The notes under the pieces: generated by a model
Database searches by the model: none
What the model saw: the letters and a program-made list of their open reading frames with translations, nothing else
Told to the model about the DNA's origin: nothing
Shown here: positions 7,354 to 18,321 of the stretch, one piece after another
How the letters are laid out: every line of letters starts with the position of its first letter
Position numbering within the stretch: position 1 is the first letter of the stretch
NCBI GenBank assembly: GCA_900473185.1
Contig: UCKU01000034.1
Span: forward strand, 124,001-188,000
Length of the DNA stretch: 64,000 nt
Direction of reading: 5' to 3'
From: Hyphomicrobiales bacterium
GTDB lineage: Bacteria > Pseudomonadota > Alphaproteobacteria > Rhizobiales > Rhizobiaceae
Program-made: the position numbers and the translations under genes

Positions 7354-8979
7354 GTGACAGACATGGCGGCAAAAGAGATGCGAGCGGATATTCTGGTGGT
7401 GGGCGGCGGCCTCGGCGGCGTGGCGGCGGCGCTTGGCGCTTGCCGGGCGGGCAAGAGCGTCATCATGACCGAGGAATTCGAATGGATCGGTGGCCAGTCG
7501 ACCAGCCAGGGCGTGCCTTCCGATGAACATAGCTGGGTCGAGCAATTCGGCATCACACGCTCCTATCGCAGGCTGCGCAACGGCGTGCGGCAATATTATC
7601 GCGACAACTATCCGCTGACCGAGGGCGCCCGCGCCTGGGGCGATCTCAATCCCGGCGGCGGCTGGGTGAGTCGCATCTGCGCCGAGCCGCGCGTCAGCCT
7701 CGCGGTCATGGAAGCGATGCTGATGCCCTATCGGGGCGCCGGCCGCCTCAAAGTGTTGCAGCCCTATCGTCCCGCCGCCGCTGATGTCGATGGCGACACC
7801 GTGCGCTCCATCACCGTCCGCCATCGCGATACTAACCGTGAGGTCGTCATCTCGGCCGATTACATCCTTGATGCTACAGAACTCGGCGATCTGCTGCCGA
7901 TGACCGGCACGGATTATGTGAAGGGCTTCGAGGCGCGGTCCGATACCGGAGAGCCGAGCGCGCCCTCCGAAGCGCAGCCCGACAATGTTCAGGCAGTCTC
8001 GATCTGCTTTGCAGTCGATTGCGTCGACGGCGATCAGACGATCGACAAGCCTGACAATTATGATTATTGGCGCAAATACCAGCCGCTTTTCTGGGGCGGA
8101 CCACTGCTCGGCTTCACCGCGCCCCACCCGCGCACGCTGGAATCCACCACGCGCAGCTTCACGCCCAATGTCGACGACAACCCGCTGCTCGTCGATGCCG
8201 ATCAGCGCAAGGGTGGCGGTGACGAGAATCTCTGGCTCTTCCGCCGCATTGCGGCACGGCGCAATTTTGAGCCCGGCTTCTACCAGTCGGACATTTGCTT
8301 CGTAAACTGGCCGATGATCGACTACATGGACGGAACGATCATCGACGTGTCCGAGGAGGACAAGGCCCGACATCTGAAGGCGGCCGCCGATCTTTCCTAT
8401 TCGGTCTTCTATTGGCTGCAGACCGAGGCGCCACGCATCGATGGCGGCCAGGGTTACCGGGGCTTGAGGCTTCGCGGCGACATCACCGGCACCGAGCACG
8501 GCCTTGCCATGGCGCCCTATATCCGGGAAAGCCGCCGCATCAAGCCCATCACCCGCATCACCGAGCAGGATCTCTCCTATGCAGTGCGCGGCGACAAGGG
8601 TGCGGTGAGCTATCGCGACAGCGTCGGCATCGGCATGTACCGCATCGACCTGCACCCCTCGACCTGCGGTGACAATTATATCGACGTGCCGTCCTGCCCC
8701 TTCGAGATCCCGCTCGGCGCGCTGCTGCCGCAGCGCATGACAAATCTCATTGCGGCCGGCAAGAATATCGGCACCACCCATATCACCAATGGCTGCTACC
8801 GCCTACACCCGGTCGAATGGAATATCGGCGAAGCGGCCGGCATGCTCGCGGCCCACTGCCTCGATAAGGGGCTGAAGCCTCACCAGGTCCAGGAAAACGA
8901 TGCGCATCTCCACGACTTCCAGAGGGAAATCGTCCGGGAAGGCATCGAAATCCGCTGGCCGGTCATCGCGGCCTACTAA
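7354..8979 (+). CDS. FAD-dependent oxidoreductase (FAD_oxidored family)
   Basis: A 541-residue flavoprotein. The N-terminal FAD motif is LVVGGGLGGVAAALGACRAG (about residues 14-33), followed by EWIGGQSTSQG, typical of the FAD_oxidored family, which is often annotated as xanthan lyase-like. The C-terminal part has AAGKNIGTTHITNGCYRLHP and NIGEAAGMLA, which close the FAD site. No signal peptide is visible, so it is cytosolic. Start GTG 7354 is 5 bases after the regulator stop; ATG 7363 is an alternative. It probably oxidises the imported sugar or a derivative. The reaction is unknown. Confidence 0.8.
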   Translation: MTDMAAKEMRADILVVGGGLGGVAAALGACRAGKSVIMTEEFEWIGGQSTSQGVPSDEHSWVEQFGITRSYRRLRNGVRQYYRDNYPLTEGARAWGDLNPGGGWVSRICAEPRVSLAVMEAMLMPYRGAGRLKVLQPYRPAAADVDGDTVRSITVRHRDTNREVVISADYILDATELGDLLPMTGTDYVKGFEARSDTGEPSAPSEAQPDNVQAVSICFAVDCVDGDQTIDKPDNYDYWRKYQPLFWGGPLLGFTAPHPRTLESTTRSFTPNVDDNPLLVDADQRKGGGDENLWLFRRIAARRNFEPGFYQSDICFVNWPMIDYMDGTIIDVSEEDKARHLKAAADLSYSVFYWLQTEAPRIDGGQGYRGLRLRGDITGTEHGLAMAPYIRESRRIKPITRITEQDLSYAVRGDKGAVSYRDSVGIGMYRIDLHPSTCGDNYIDVPSCPFEIPLGALLPQRMTNLIAAGKNIGTTHITNGCYRLHPVEWNIGEAAGMLAAHCLDKGLKPHQVQENDAHLHDFQREIVREGIEIRWPVIAAY

Positions 8980-9019
8980 GCAGCCATCTTAGCAACCCAT
9001 CTTTGGAGGAGGAACGGGA

Positions 9020-10291
9020 ATGAACAAGAACAGGACACTGAAATCGGCAATAGCGGCGCTTGCACTTACCGTGCCGCTCGCCTGGAGCGGCATCTCCACT
9101 GCGCAGGATGCCATCAACCTGCGCATGACCATTTGGAGCGCGGCAGAAGCGCATCTGAAGCTGTTCAACGAAATCGCCGCCGGCTTCAAGAAAGATCACC
9201 CCAACGTCACCGTGACCTTCGAGTCGCTGCCGTTCGACACCTATACGACAGCGCTCACCACCCAGATCGCCGGTGGTAATGCGCCTGATATGGCCTGGAT
9301 CTTCGAGACGGCGGCTTACGACTTCGTCAATTCCGGCGCGCTTTATCCGCTCACCGATACGCTGAAGGCAGCGCCGGGCTATAATCTCGACGAAGTGAGC
9401 GCGACGGCGACCGAGCGCTGGCAGAAGGACGGCACGCTTTATGCCTATCCCTTCTCCACCTCACCCTTTGCGGTGTTCGTCAACAACGACCTGATCAAGG
9501 CGGCCGGGGCAAAAACACCTGCCGAGCTGATCGCCGCCGGCGAATGGACCTGGGAGAACGCGATCGCCACCGCTTCGGCCGTCGGCCAGAAGGGCAAGGG
9601 CGGCCTGATCGTGCGCGATTTCAACTATCAGATCTGGCAGAACCTCACTTCGATCTGGAACGGTTTCGGTGCGGCACCCTGGAGCGCCGACGGCAAGACC
9701 TGCACGATGGCCGAAAAGCCTATGGTCGATGCGCTCACCCTCGTCCATGACGCGATCTTCAAGCAGAAGGCGATCCCCGGTCCCGGCGAAAACGTCGACT
9801 TCTTCGCCGGCAATGCGGCGATGACCATTACCCAGATCAGTCGCGCCTCGCTGCTGCCGAAGGACAAGCCCTTCTCCTGGGATCTCGTGCCGCTGCCGAA
9901 GGGACCGGCCGGAGACTACGCGCTGATCGGCCAGGCCGGCATCGGCGTCATGCAGTCGGGTAAGAACGCCAAGACGGCCGCCGAATTCATCGCCTATATG
10001 ACGAACGCGGAAAACTCGGCCAAGCTCAGCCAGTTCTTCCCCTCGGCCCGCAAGTCGCTGCTCAACGCCGAGGTGCTGAAGAAGACCAATCCGCTGCTCA
10101 GCCAGGAACAGATCGACAAGGTCGTGATCGCCGGCATCGCGACTGGCAAGGTCATTCCCGGCCATACGGGCTTTGCCCAGATCCAGCAGACCGTGCGCTC
10201 CGGCCTCGACGCTGTTTGGCGTCCGGATGCGGATGTCGCCGGCACGCTCCAGACGATCTGCGGCCAGATCGGCCCGCTGCTCAAGCGCTGA
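9020..10291 (+). CDS. Sugar ABC transporter substrate-binding protein (family 1)
   Basis: A 423-residue extracellular binding protein of the MalE/UgpB class. The N-terminus has basic residues, a hydrophobic stretch (IAALALTVPLAW) and a cleavage region near GISTAQDA, so it is exported to the periplasm. The mature part begins with INLRMTIWSAAEAHLKLF and has GGNAPDMAWIFETAAYDF, typical of this family. The ATG is preceded by GGAGGAGGAACGGGA. It is followed 10 bases later by the two permeases and the ATPase. The ligand cannot be told from sequence; an oligosaccharide or polyol is likely from the family. Confidence 0.88.
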   Translation: MNKNRTLKSAIAALALTVPLAWSGISTAQDAINLRMTIWSAAEAHLKLFNEIAAGFKKDHPNVTVTFESLPFDTYTTALTTQIAGGNAPDMAWIFETAAYDFVNSGALYPLTDTLKAAPGYNLDEVSATATERWQKDGTLYAYPFSTSPFAVFVNNDLIKAAGAKTPAELIAAGEWTWENAIATASAVGQKGKGGLIVRDFNYQIWQNLTSIWNGFGAAPWSADGKTCTMAEKPMVDALTLVHDAIFKQKAIPGPGENVDFFAGNAAMTITQISRASLLPKDKPFSWDLVPLPKGPAGDYALIGQAGIGVMQSGKNAKTAAEFIAYMTNAENSAKLSQFFPSARKSLLNAEVLKKTNPLLSQEQIDKVVIAGIATGKVIPGHTGFAQIQQTVRSGLDAVWRPDADVAGTLQTICGQIGPLLKR

Positions 10292-10301
10292 GGAAGTAAA
10301 A

Positions 10302-11234
10302 ATGGCTGTCGCACAGGATAACGCAACACTGGAAGGCCGCTCCTCGTCGCCGTTCTGGACGGTTGCGCGGCGCGACAGCCTCGCCGGTTTTCTGTTCATC
10401 GCTCCGCAGCTGATCGGGATCACCATCTTCGTGCTGATCCCGCTCGGCCTCGTCTTCTGGTATTCGCTGCACGAGTGGAACGTGCTTGCCAATACCTTCA
10501 CCTATACGGGCACGCAGAACTACCAGATGCTGATTGAGGATCCGAACCTGCTGCAGGTGCTCGGTTCGACCGCCATCTTCTCCGCCGGGCTTGTGGTTCT
10601 CAACCTGTCGCTGGCCTTGCTGTTGGCGGTGCTGTTGAACCAGAAACTCGCGGGCATCACGGTCTTCCGGACGCTGTTCTTTTCACCCGTTGTCGTATCG
10701 CTAGTGGCCTGGACGATCGTCTGGGGATTTCTGTTGCAGAAGAACGGCGGCATCAACGGCATGCTGCTGCTGTTTGGCATCGAGGGCCCGAACTGGCTGC
10801 GGGGCGAAGCCACCGCGATGATCTCTGTCATCGTCGTTCAGGTGTTCAAGAATGTCGGCCTCAATATGATCCTGTTCCTTGCAGCCCTTCAGGGCGTGCC
10901 GAACGAGCTCTATGAGGCGGCTCGCATCGATGGCGCCCCGCGCTTCAAGCAGTTTCGCCGCATTACCCTGCCGCTGATCAGCCCGACTATCCTTCTGACT
11001 TCGATCATTACCATCGTCGGATCTCTGCAGGTCTTCGCGCAGATCGCGGTGCTGACGCAGGGCGGTCCGGGTCTCTCGACGACGGTGCTCGTCTATTACC
11101 TCTACCAGCAGGCCTTCCAGTTTCACTTCTTCGGCTACGGTTCGACGCTTTCGATCCTGCTCTTCCTGATCGTGGCTATTCTGACGTTCGCCCAGTGGCA
11201 AATGCGCAAGAGGATCGTATTCTATGAAAGCTGA
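10302..11234 (+). CDS. Sugar ABC transporter permease, MalF type
   Basis: A 310-residue inner-membrane permease with about six transmembrane segments; the first is FLFIAPQLIGITIFVLIPLG near residue 28. The cytoplasmic EAA loop, which contacts the ATPase, is EAARIDGAPRFKQFRRITLP. ATG 10302 is used because AGGAAG precedes it; longer in-frame starts run back into the binding-protein gene. Its last 11 bases overlap the second permease. Confidence 0.88.
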   Translation: MAVAQDNATLEGRSSSPFWTVARRDSLAGFLFIAPQLIGITIFVLIPLGLVFWYSLHEWNVLANTFTYTGTQNYQMLIEDPNLLQVLGSTAIFSAGLVVLNLSLALLLAVLLNQKLAGITVFRTLFFSPVVVSLVAWTIVWGFLLQKNGGINGMLLLFGIEGPNWLRGEATAMISVIVVQVFKNVGLNMILFLAALQGVPNELYEAARIDGAPRFKQFRRITLPLISPTILLTSIITIVGSLQVFAQIAVLTQGGPGLSTTVLVYYLYQQAFQFHFFGYGSTLSILLFLIVAILTFAQWQMRKRIVFYES

Positions 11235-12066
11235 GATCTCGCCGCGGATGAAGGTCATTCTCTACGGGCTGATGTGCGTGCTGCTCATCCCGTTCGTCTT
11301 CCCGACCTGGTGGATGGTCACGTCTTCGGTGAAGCCGATCAGCGACATCTTCGCCTTTCCACCGCAACTTCTCCCGCAGAGCTATGACTGGACGACCTAT
11401 GGCAAGGTCTTCGAGCTGCAGCCTTTCGTGAAGCAATACTGGAACTCGGCCTATATCGCCGCCCTGGTGACGATCGGCACGATGATCGTTTCGTCGATGG
11501 CCGGCTACGCTTTCGCACGTATCAGGTTTCCCTTCGTCAACACGATCTTCATGGTCGTGCTGCTCGGCCTTTTGATCCCGTCGGAAGTCACGATCGTGCC
11601 GCTCTTCCAGATGTTTTTGAAGGCTGGCATGGTCAACACCCATTGGCCGCTGATCCTCGTGCCGATCTTCGGTGCGCCGAGTGTTTTTGCCACCTTCGTC
11701 ATGCGGCAATTTTTCGTGACGCTGCCGGTCGAGCTGGAAGAGGCGGCGCGCGTTGATGGTCTCGGGCGTTTCAAGATCTTCCGCAAGATCGCTCTGCCGC
11801 TTGCCAGACCGGCATTGGCCTCGGTTGCGATCTTCACCTTCCTGCATTCCTGGAACCTCTATCTCGAACCGATCGTGTTCCTGTCGAGCGCGGAGAAGTT
11901 CACGCTGCCCCAGGCGCTTACCCAATATACCGACGCCTATGGCGGGCCGATGTGGAACATCCAGCTCGCCGCGGCGACACTCACGGCGCTGCCCGTGCTC
12001 ATCGTCTTCATCATCGCGCAGAAGCAGTTTGTCGAAGGCCTCGCGCATACCGGCCTCAAGGGCTGA
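11224..12066 (+). CDS. Sugar ABC transporter permease, MalG type
   Basis: A 280-residue permease of the MalG class with an N-terminal membrane segment (LYGLMCVLLIPFVFPTWWMV), then a large loop and further helices. The EAA motif is EEAARVDGLGRFKIFRKIAL. It pairs with the MalF-type subunit, whose 3' end it overlaps by 11 bases, indicating coupled translation. The ATPase follows after 17 bases. Confidence 0.88.
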   Translation: MKAEISPRMKVILYGLMCVLLIPFVFPTWWMVTSSVKPISDIFAFPPQLLPQSYDWTTYGKVFELQPFVKQYWNSAYIAALVTIGTMIVSSMAGYAFARIRFPFVNTIFMVVLLGLLIPSEVTIVPLFQMFLKAGMVNTHWPLILVPIFGAPSVFATFVMRQFFVTLPVELEEAARVDGLGRFKIFRKIALPLARPALASVAIFTFLHSWNLYLEPIVFLSSAEKFTLPQALTQYTDAYGGPMWNIQLAAATLTALPVLIVFIIAQKQFVEGLAHTGLKG

Positions 12067-12083
12067 AGAACCGGATTTTCCTC

Positions 12084-13136
12084 ATGGCTGACGTTACCCT
12101 TTCCCGTGTCCGCAAGAGTTATGGTGCACTCGACATCATTCATGGCGCCGATCTCGGCATCCGCGACGGCGAATTCGTTGTGCTGGTGGGGCCATCGGGC
12201 TGCGGCAAGTCCACTTTGCTCAGGATGATCGCCGGGCTCGAGACGATTACCGGCGGCGACATCAGGATCGGCGGACGGGTGGTCAACGATCTCGACCCAA
12301 AGGATCGCGACATCGCCATGGTCTTCCAGAACTACGCGCTCTATCCGCATATGACGGTCGCGACCAATATGGGCTTCTCTCTGGAGCATCGCGGCACCAG
12401 CAAGTCGGAGATCGCAAAGCGGGTGAAGTGGGCGGCCGATATTCTCGGCCTGTCTCAGCTTCTCGATCGCTATCCGCGCCAGCTCTCCGGCGGTCAGCGC
12501 CAACGCGTCGCCATGGGCCGGGCGATCGTTCGCAATCCACAGGTCTTTCTGTTCGACGAACCTTTGTCGAACCTCGACGCCAAACTGCGCGTCGTCATGC
12601 GGGGCGAAATCAAGAGCCTGCACCAGCGGCTCAAGACCACGACCATCTATGTCACCCATGACCAGGTGGAAGCCATGACCATGGCCGACAAGATCGTCGT
12701 GCTGAACGCTGGCAGAGTGGAGCAGATTGGCGCGCCGCTCGACCTCTACGACCGCCCGGCCAACCAGTTCGTGGCCGGTTTCATCGGATCGCCATCCATG
12801 AATTTCCTGAACGGCACAATCACCGATAAGGGGTTTGCAGCACCCGGCATTGTCTTGCCACTGCCACAAACTGCACCTGAATTGAGCGACCGCGAGGCTG
12901 TTTACGGCATCCGGCCCGAACATTTCTCGCTCGACGACGCTGGCGTGCCGGCCGAGATCATCCTGGTCGAGCCGATGGGTTCGGAAACCCAGGTGACGAT
13001 GAAGCTCGGCGAGACGCAGGTCACCGGCGTCTTTCGTGAGCGCATATTAATGTCTCCGGGCGTGACGATCCGCGTCCGGCCGGAGCTTTCCAATATCCAC
13101 CTCTTCGCGGCCGATGGCGGCCTGCGTCTGAACTGA
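12084..13136 (+). CDS. Sugar ABC transporter ATP-binding protein, UgpC/MalK type
   Basis: A 350-residue ATPase that powers the preceding permeases. Walker A is GPSGCGKST (residues 36-44), the signature is LSGGQRQRVAMGRA, Walker B is VFLFDEPLSNLD, and the switch region is YVTHDQVEAM. The C-terminal 110 residues form the TOBE/regulatory domain typical of MalK-type proteins. ATG 12084 matches the usual family start. It completes the four-subunit importer. Confidence 0.9.
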   Translation: MADVTLSRVRKSYGALDIIHGADLGIRDGEFVVLVGPSGCGKSTLLRMIAGLETITGGDIRIGGRVVNDLDPKDRDIAMVFQNYALYPHMTVATNMGFSLEHRGTSKSEIAKRVKWAADILGLSQLLDRYPRQLSGGQRQRVAMGRAIVRNPQVFLFDEPLSNLDAKLRVVMRGEIKSLHQRLKTTTIYVTHDQVEAMTMADKIVVLNAGRVEQIGAPLDLYDRPANQFVAGFIGSPSMNFLNGTITDKGFAAPGIVLPLPQTAPELSDREAVYGIRPEHFSLDDAGVPAEIILVEPMGSETQVTMKLGETQVTGVFRERILMSPGVTIRVRPELSNIHLFAADGGLRLN

Positions 13137-13146
13137 GGCCGTTCAC

Positions 13147-13839
13147 ATGCCGACCTATCCGGAAACCAGGCTCACAAGAGCATTGCGCGACGGTGATTTC
13201 CCAGTCATCGTCTCGCTCGCGCGTCACGATCTCGACCTCGCAAAGGCTGCCATCGAGGCGGGCGCGTTCGCGATCAAGGTCCATCTCAACGCCTATCATC
13301 GCGCCACAGGCACGACCTTCGGCAGCTTTGCCGAAGAGCGACCGTTTTTCGAGGATCTTGCAACGCTCGGCGTGCCGCTTCTTGTTATGGCCGGGCAGGA
13401 AAGGGTTCCGAGCCCTGAGGAGATGGACGTGCTCGCCGATCTCGGCTTCGAGGGCTTCAACATCTATGTCAGCGACATGCAGCCGCATCTGCTGCAATCG
13501 AAGTTGCGGCCCATTCCTGCGCTTGGCGAGGCGAGTACGGACGAGGACTTGATGAGGATTCTCGACATTCCCGGTGCGATGATGGAAGCCTCGGTTGCTT
13601 CCTTTGCCGACTATGGAAAGCCGCTCGACGAGACCGATCTTGATCGCTACCGGACCATCGCGAGCAAGGCGGGTATTCCGGTTATCGCGCCAAGCCAGAA
13701 GAAGTTTGTGCCCGATGATATGCCGAAGCTGAGGGACGCGGGCATCGCGGCCCCTCTGCTTGGCGTTATCGTGACCGGCACAACGCCGGAGAGTATGAGA
13801 GCGGCGGTCAAGCCGATCGTCGCTGCAGCGCGACGATAA
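13147..13839 (+). CDS. Conserved TIM-barrel-like protein, function unknown
   Basis: A 230-residue protein without a signal peptide. The sequence alternates strands and helices as in class I aldolase or KDPG-aldolase-like barrels: FPVIVSLARHDLDLAKAAIE, AGAFAIKVHLNAY, GVPLLVMAG, GFEGFNIYVSD, GIPVIAPSQKK and LGVIVTGTTPESM line up as successive beta-alpha units. The Lys in FAIKVHLN could be a Schiff-base residue, but this is a guess. It is 10 bases after the ATPase gene, so it probably acts on the imported compound. I do not recognise a named family. Confidence 0.65.
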   Translation: MPTYPETRLTRALRDGDFPVIVSLARHDLDLAKAAIEAGAFAIKVHLNAYHRATGTTFGSFAEERPFFEDLATLGVPLLVMAGQERVPSPEEMDVLADLGFEGFNIYVSDMQPHLLQSKLRPIPALGEASTDEDLMRILDIPGAMMEASVASFADYGKPLDETDLDRYRTIASKAGIPVIAPSQKKFVPDDMPKLRDAGIAAPLLGVIVTGTTPESMRAAVKPIVAAARR

Positions 13840-13863
13840 ATTTCAGCGCCGATCGCCGTGGTC

Positions 13864-15829
<1,966 letters not shown>

Positions 15830-15836
15830 TCAAACA

Positions 15837-15858
15837 ATGTCATATGACATAATATGAA
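15837..15858. promoter_or_regulatory. Candidate GntR operator upstream of the dehydratase genes
   Basis: ATGTCATATGACAT (15837-15850) is a perfect 14-base palindrome. Overlapping it, GACATAATATG (15846-15856) is identical to the reverse complement of 16672-16682 at the regulator/transporter promoter. The position just before the mannonate-dehydratase-like start fits control by the FadR-type regulator. Confidence 0.6.
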
Positions 15859-15877
15859 TTTCTGAGGTTGTCGAGCC

Positions 15878-16588
15878 TCATTGCTGCTCTGCAAGCATCC
15901 GATATCGCCGCTGGCTCGCCATCATGTGCGCGCGCATGGCCTGTCTCGCGCGGTCAGGATCCTGCTCGGCGATAGCTGCCAGGATCTCGCCGTGCTCGGC
16001 ATGAACTTTTTCGAGATAGGCGCGGTCATTGGCTTCGGGCAGGGTCGGGAATTGACCGCGCGGGATCGCGCGCGGCCCGAAATGACGCAGGGCGTCGATG
16101 TAGAATCTGTTGTTCGAGGCGTTGGCTATGGCGGTATGGAATTCATAATCAGCCTCGACCGTGGGCTCGCCGCTCTCGATGAGCTGGGCCATCTTCCGGT
16201 TGGCAAGCCGAATTGCCGCCTCCTGTTCGGCTGTTCGGCGATAGGCCGCAATAGCGGCAGCTTCTCCTTCGACCGCCATGCGAAACTCCAGCAATTCCAG
16301 TGTTTCTGGAATGCTCTTGACCTCGACCGGCGTCAGGAGCAGCCTGCCATGCGCCTTGGGATCGGACACAAAGACGCCCTTGCCTTGAACGGGCTGGACG
16401 AATCCGGCCGCGCGCAGGTCGGCAATCGCTTCCCTCACAACCGTGCGACTGACGCCGAAGGTTGCCTCAAGCTGCGGCTCGGTCGGAAGCTGATCTCCCT
16501 CGCGAAGCTTTCCCGTCTCGATCTGCATGCGCAACTGGTCGATCACCTGCTGCGCCAAGCGCTGCCTGCCACGCGTGCCCGCTACCAT
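15878..16588 (-). CDS. GntR-family regulator (FadR/FCD subfamily)
   Basis: A 236-residue regulator. The winged helix lies in residues 10-75 (LREGDQLPTEPQLEATFGVS, then RTVVREAI and GKGVFVSDP), followed by an all-helical FCD domain with VEADYEFHTAIANASNN and a late His (EKVHAEHGEIL), the metal-binding positions of the family. ATG 16588 is preferred because AAGGGG lies nine bases upstream; earlier in-frame ATGs at 16624 and 16663 have no ribosome site, and 16663 lies inside the operator. It is divergent from a peptide-type ABC importer and in line with the two dehydratase genes. The effector is probably a sugar acid. Confidence 0.87.
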   Translation of the reverse strand: MVAGTRGRQRLAQQVIDQLRMQIETGKLREGDQLPTEPQLEATFGVSRTVVREAIADLRAAGFVQPVQGKGVFVSDPKAHGRLLLTPVEVKSIPETLELLEFRMAVEGEAAAIAAYRRTAEQEAAIRLANRKMAQLIESGEPTVEADYEFHTAIANASNNRFYIDALRHFGPRAIPRGQFPTLPEANDRAYLEKVHAEHGEILAAIAEQDPDRARQAMRAHMMASQRRYRMLAEQQ

Positions 16589-16650
16589 TTCGTCGGTCCC
16601 CTTTTTATTCGTCCTCGCCCGCATGGCGCTTGCAAAGCGCGTCGAAAAAT

Positions 16651-16682
16651 CATAATACGACATACGGACGACATATTATGTC
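16651..16682. promoter_or_regulatory. Candidate GntR operator in the divergent promoter
   Basis: GACATATTATGTC (16670-16682) is a 13-base palindrome with a single central base. It lies in a larger inverted repeat with CATAATA (16651-16657) and TATTATG (16674-16680). The element is between the regulator and the importer operon, and its core is repeated upstream of the mannonate-dehydratase-like gene. Confidence 0.62.
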
Positions 16683-16710
16683 TTGTATAGTAACTCAGGG
16701 AGGAGTTGCA

Positions 16711-18306
16711 ATGAAGCATTTTTCCAGAAGCCTGTTTGTTGGTGTCGCATTCTGCGCGCTGACCTTGGCAGCGCCTGCACTTCGGGCGGCCACGCCCGCC
16801 GATCAGCTGGTGATCGGCACCTCGCTTGCCCAGGTTCTTTCGCTTGACCCGCAGCAGGCGACGGAAGCCAAGGCCAACGAGATCATGTCGAACCTCTACG
16901 ATCGCCTGGTTGCCTCGACGCCTGACGGCAAGATCGTGCCGCAGCTTGCCGAGGCCTGGCAGATCGATGACAAGGGGATCACCTTCAAGCTGCGCGATGC
17001 GACCTTCGCCACGGGAAATCCGGTGACGTCCAAGGACGTCGTCTATTCGCTCGCCCGTCTGCTGAAGCTCGATCAGGCCGCAGCCGCCAACCTGAAGCGT
17101 GTCGGCTATACGAAGGACAATATCGATCAACTGGTCAAAGCCGTCGACGACAAGACGGTGCGCATCGATCTTTCCGGCGAGGTGACATCGGAGCTTCTGC
17201 TTTACCGTCTGGCCATGGTCATTGCGAGCGTCGTCGACAGCGTTGAGGTTCAGAAGCATGTCGCCAACGACGACTATGGCAACGCCTGGCTGAGAACGCA
17301 TTCGGCCGGCTCAGGACCGTTCACGTTGAACCGCTGGGCGCCCAATGAACTCGTCATTCTCGACGCCAACAAGAACTATGTTGCTGGTGCTCCGAAGATG
17401 CGCCGCGTCATCGTCCGCCATGTTCCCGAAAGCCAGGTGGAACGCCTGATGCTGGAACGCGGTGATATCGACATAGCAAGTGCAATGACCGCGTCGGATC
17501 TCGCCACCTTCGATAACAAGAAGGGCTTCGAGATCCAGCGTGTGCCCACAGGTGGCTTCTACGTGTTGTCGATGAATGCCGGTAACAAATACCTATCGAA
17601 CCCGAAGGTGCGCGAAGCGATCGCCTACGGCATCGACTACAAGGGGATCGAGAAGACCATCATGGGTCCTTACGGGCGTGCGCGTACCGTGCCTGTTCCC
17701 GAGAACTTCGAATATGCAATCCCAAGCCCCGATTGGCACCTCGATGTCGCCAAGGCGAAGGAGCTTCTTGCCGAAGCCGGCTTCAAGGATGGCTTTTCGG
17801 TCAGTCTGAAAACCATCGCACAGACGCCCCGCATCGATCTTGCCACCGCAATCCAGGCTTCGCTCGCTCAGATCGGCATCAAGGTCGACATCCAGCAGGG
17901 CAACGGATCCGACATCATCGCGGCCCACCGGGCCCGGAATTTCGATCTCCTCATTCCGCAGACAGGCGCCTACATGCCGAATGTGCTCGGGGCGATGGAG
18001 CAGTTCGCCTCCAATCCCGACAATTCTCTCGAGGCAAACAATGCAGGTAACTTCGTTTGGCGCTCGGCATGGGACATTCCCGAACTGACGGCTCTGACGG
18101 CAAAAGCCTCGCTCGAGGCAGACCCGAAGAAACGCGGCGAACTCTACGTCGAGATGCAGAAGATGTTCGTGGATCAGAAGCCGGCCGTTCTGCCGATGTT
18201 CGAGCGCTTCGAGCCCATCGTGCTGAATAGTGACGTCCATGGCTATGTCGGCCATCCGAACCAGACGACGCGCCTTGAAGGCGTCACGAAAGCCGAGACC
18301 GATTAA
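16711..18306 (+). CDS. ABC transporter substrate-binding protein, peptide/opine family 5
   Basis: A 531-residue DppA/OppA-class binding protein. The signal peptide is MKHFSRSLFVGVAFCALTLA with cleavage near ALRAATPA. The mature protein begins with QLVIGTSLAQVLSLDPQQAT, typical of SBP_bac_5, and later has GGFYVLSMNAGNKYLSNPKV and EAIAYGIDY. AGGGAGGAG before ATG 16711 sets the start. Members bind peptides, but also opines, cyclic glucans and oligosaccharides. Linkage to kdgD and a mannonate-dehydratase-like gene makes a uronate-containing oligosaccharide or sugar-acid conjugate plausible here. Confidence 0.87.
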   Translation: MKHFSRSLFVGVAFCALTLAAPALRAATPADQLVIGTSLAQVLSLDPQQATEAKANEIMSNLYDRLVASTPDGKIVPQLAEAWQIDDKGITFKLRDATFATGNPVTSKDVVYSLARLLKLDQAAAANLKRVGYTKDNIDQLVKAVDDKTVRIDLSGEVTSELLLYRLAMVIASVVDSVEVQKHVANDDYGNAWLRTHSAGSGPFTLNRWAPNELVILDANKNYVAGAPKMRRVIVRHVPESQVERLMLERGDIDIASAMTASDLATFDNKKGFEIQRVPTGGFYVLSMNAGNKYLSNPKVREAIAYGIDYKGIEKTIMGPYGRARTVPVPENFEYAIPSPDWHLDVAKAKELLAEAGFKDGFSVSLKTIAQTPRIDLATAIQASLAQIGIKVDIQQGNGSDIIAAHRARNFDLLIPQTGAYMPNVLGAMEQFASNPDNSLEANNAGNFVWRSAWDIPELTALTAKASLEADPKKRGELYVEMQKMFVDQKPAVLPMFERFEPIVLNSDVHGYVGHPNQTTRLEGVTKAETD

Positions 18307-18321
18307 GCAAGGTCGCCGATC

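Noticed and set aside
7204-8781. 525-codon minus-strand open frame opposite the FAD oxidoreductase
   Set aside because: The plus-strand product has clear FAD motifs, whereas the antisense product has none and no ribosome site.
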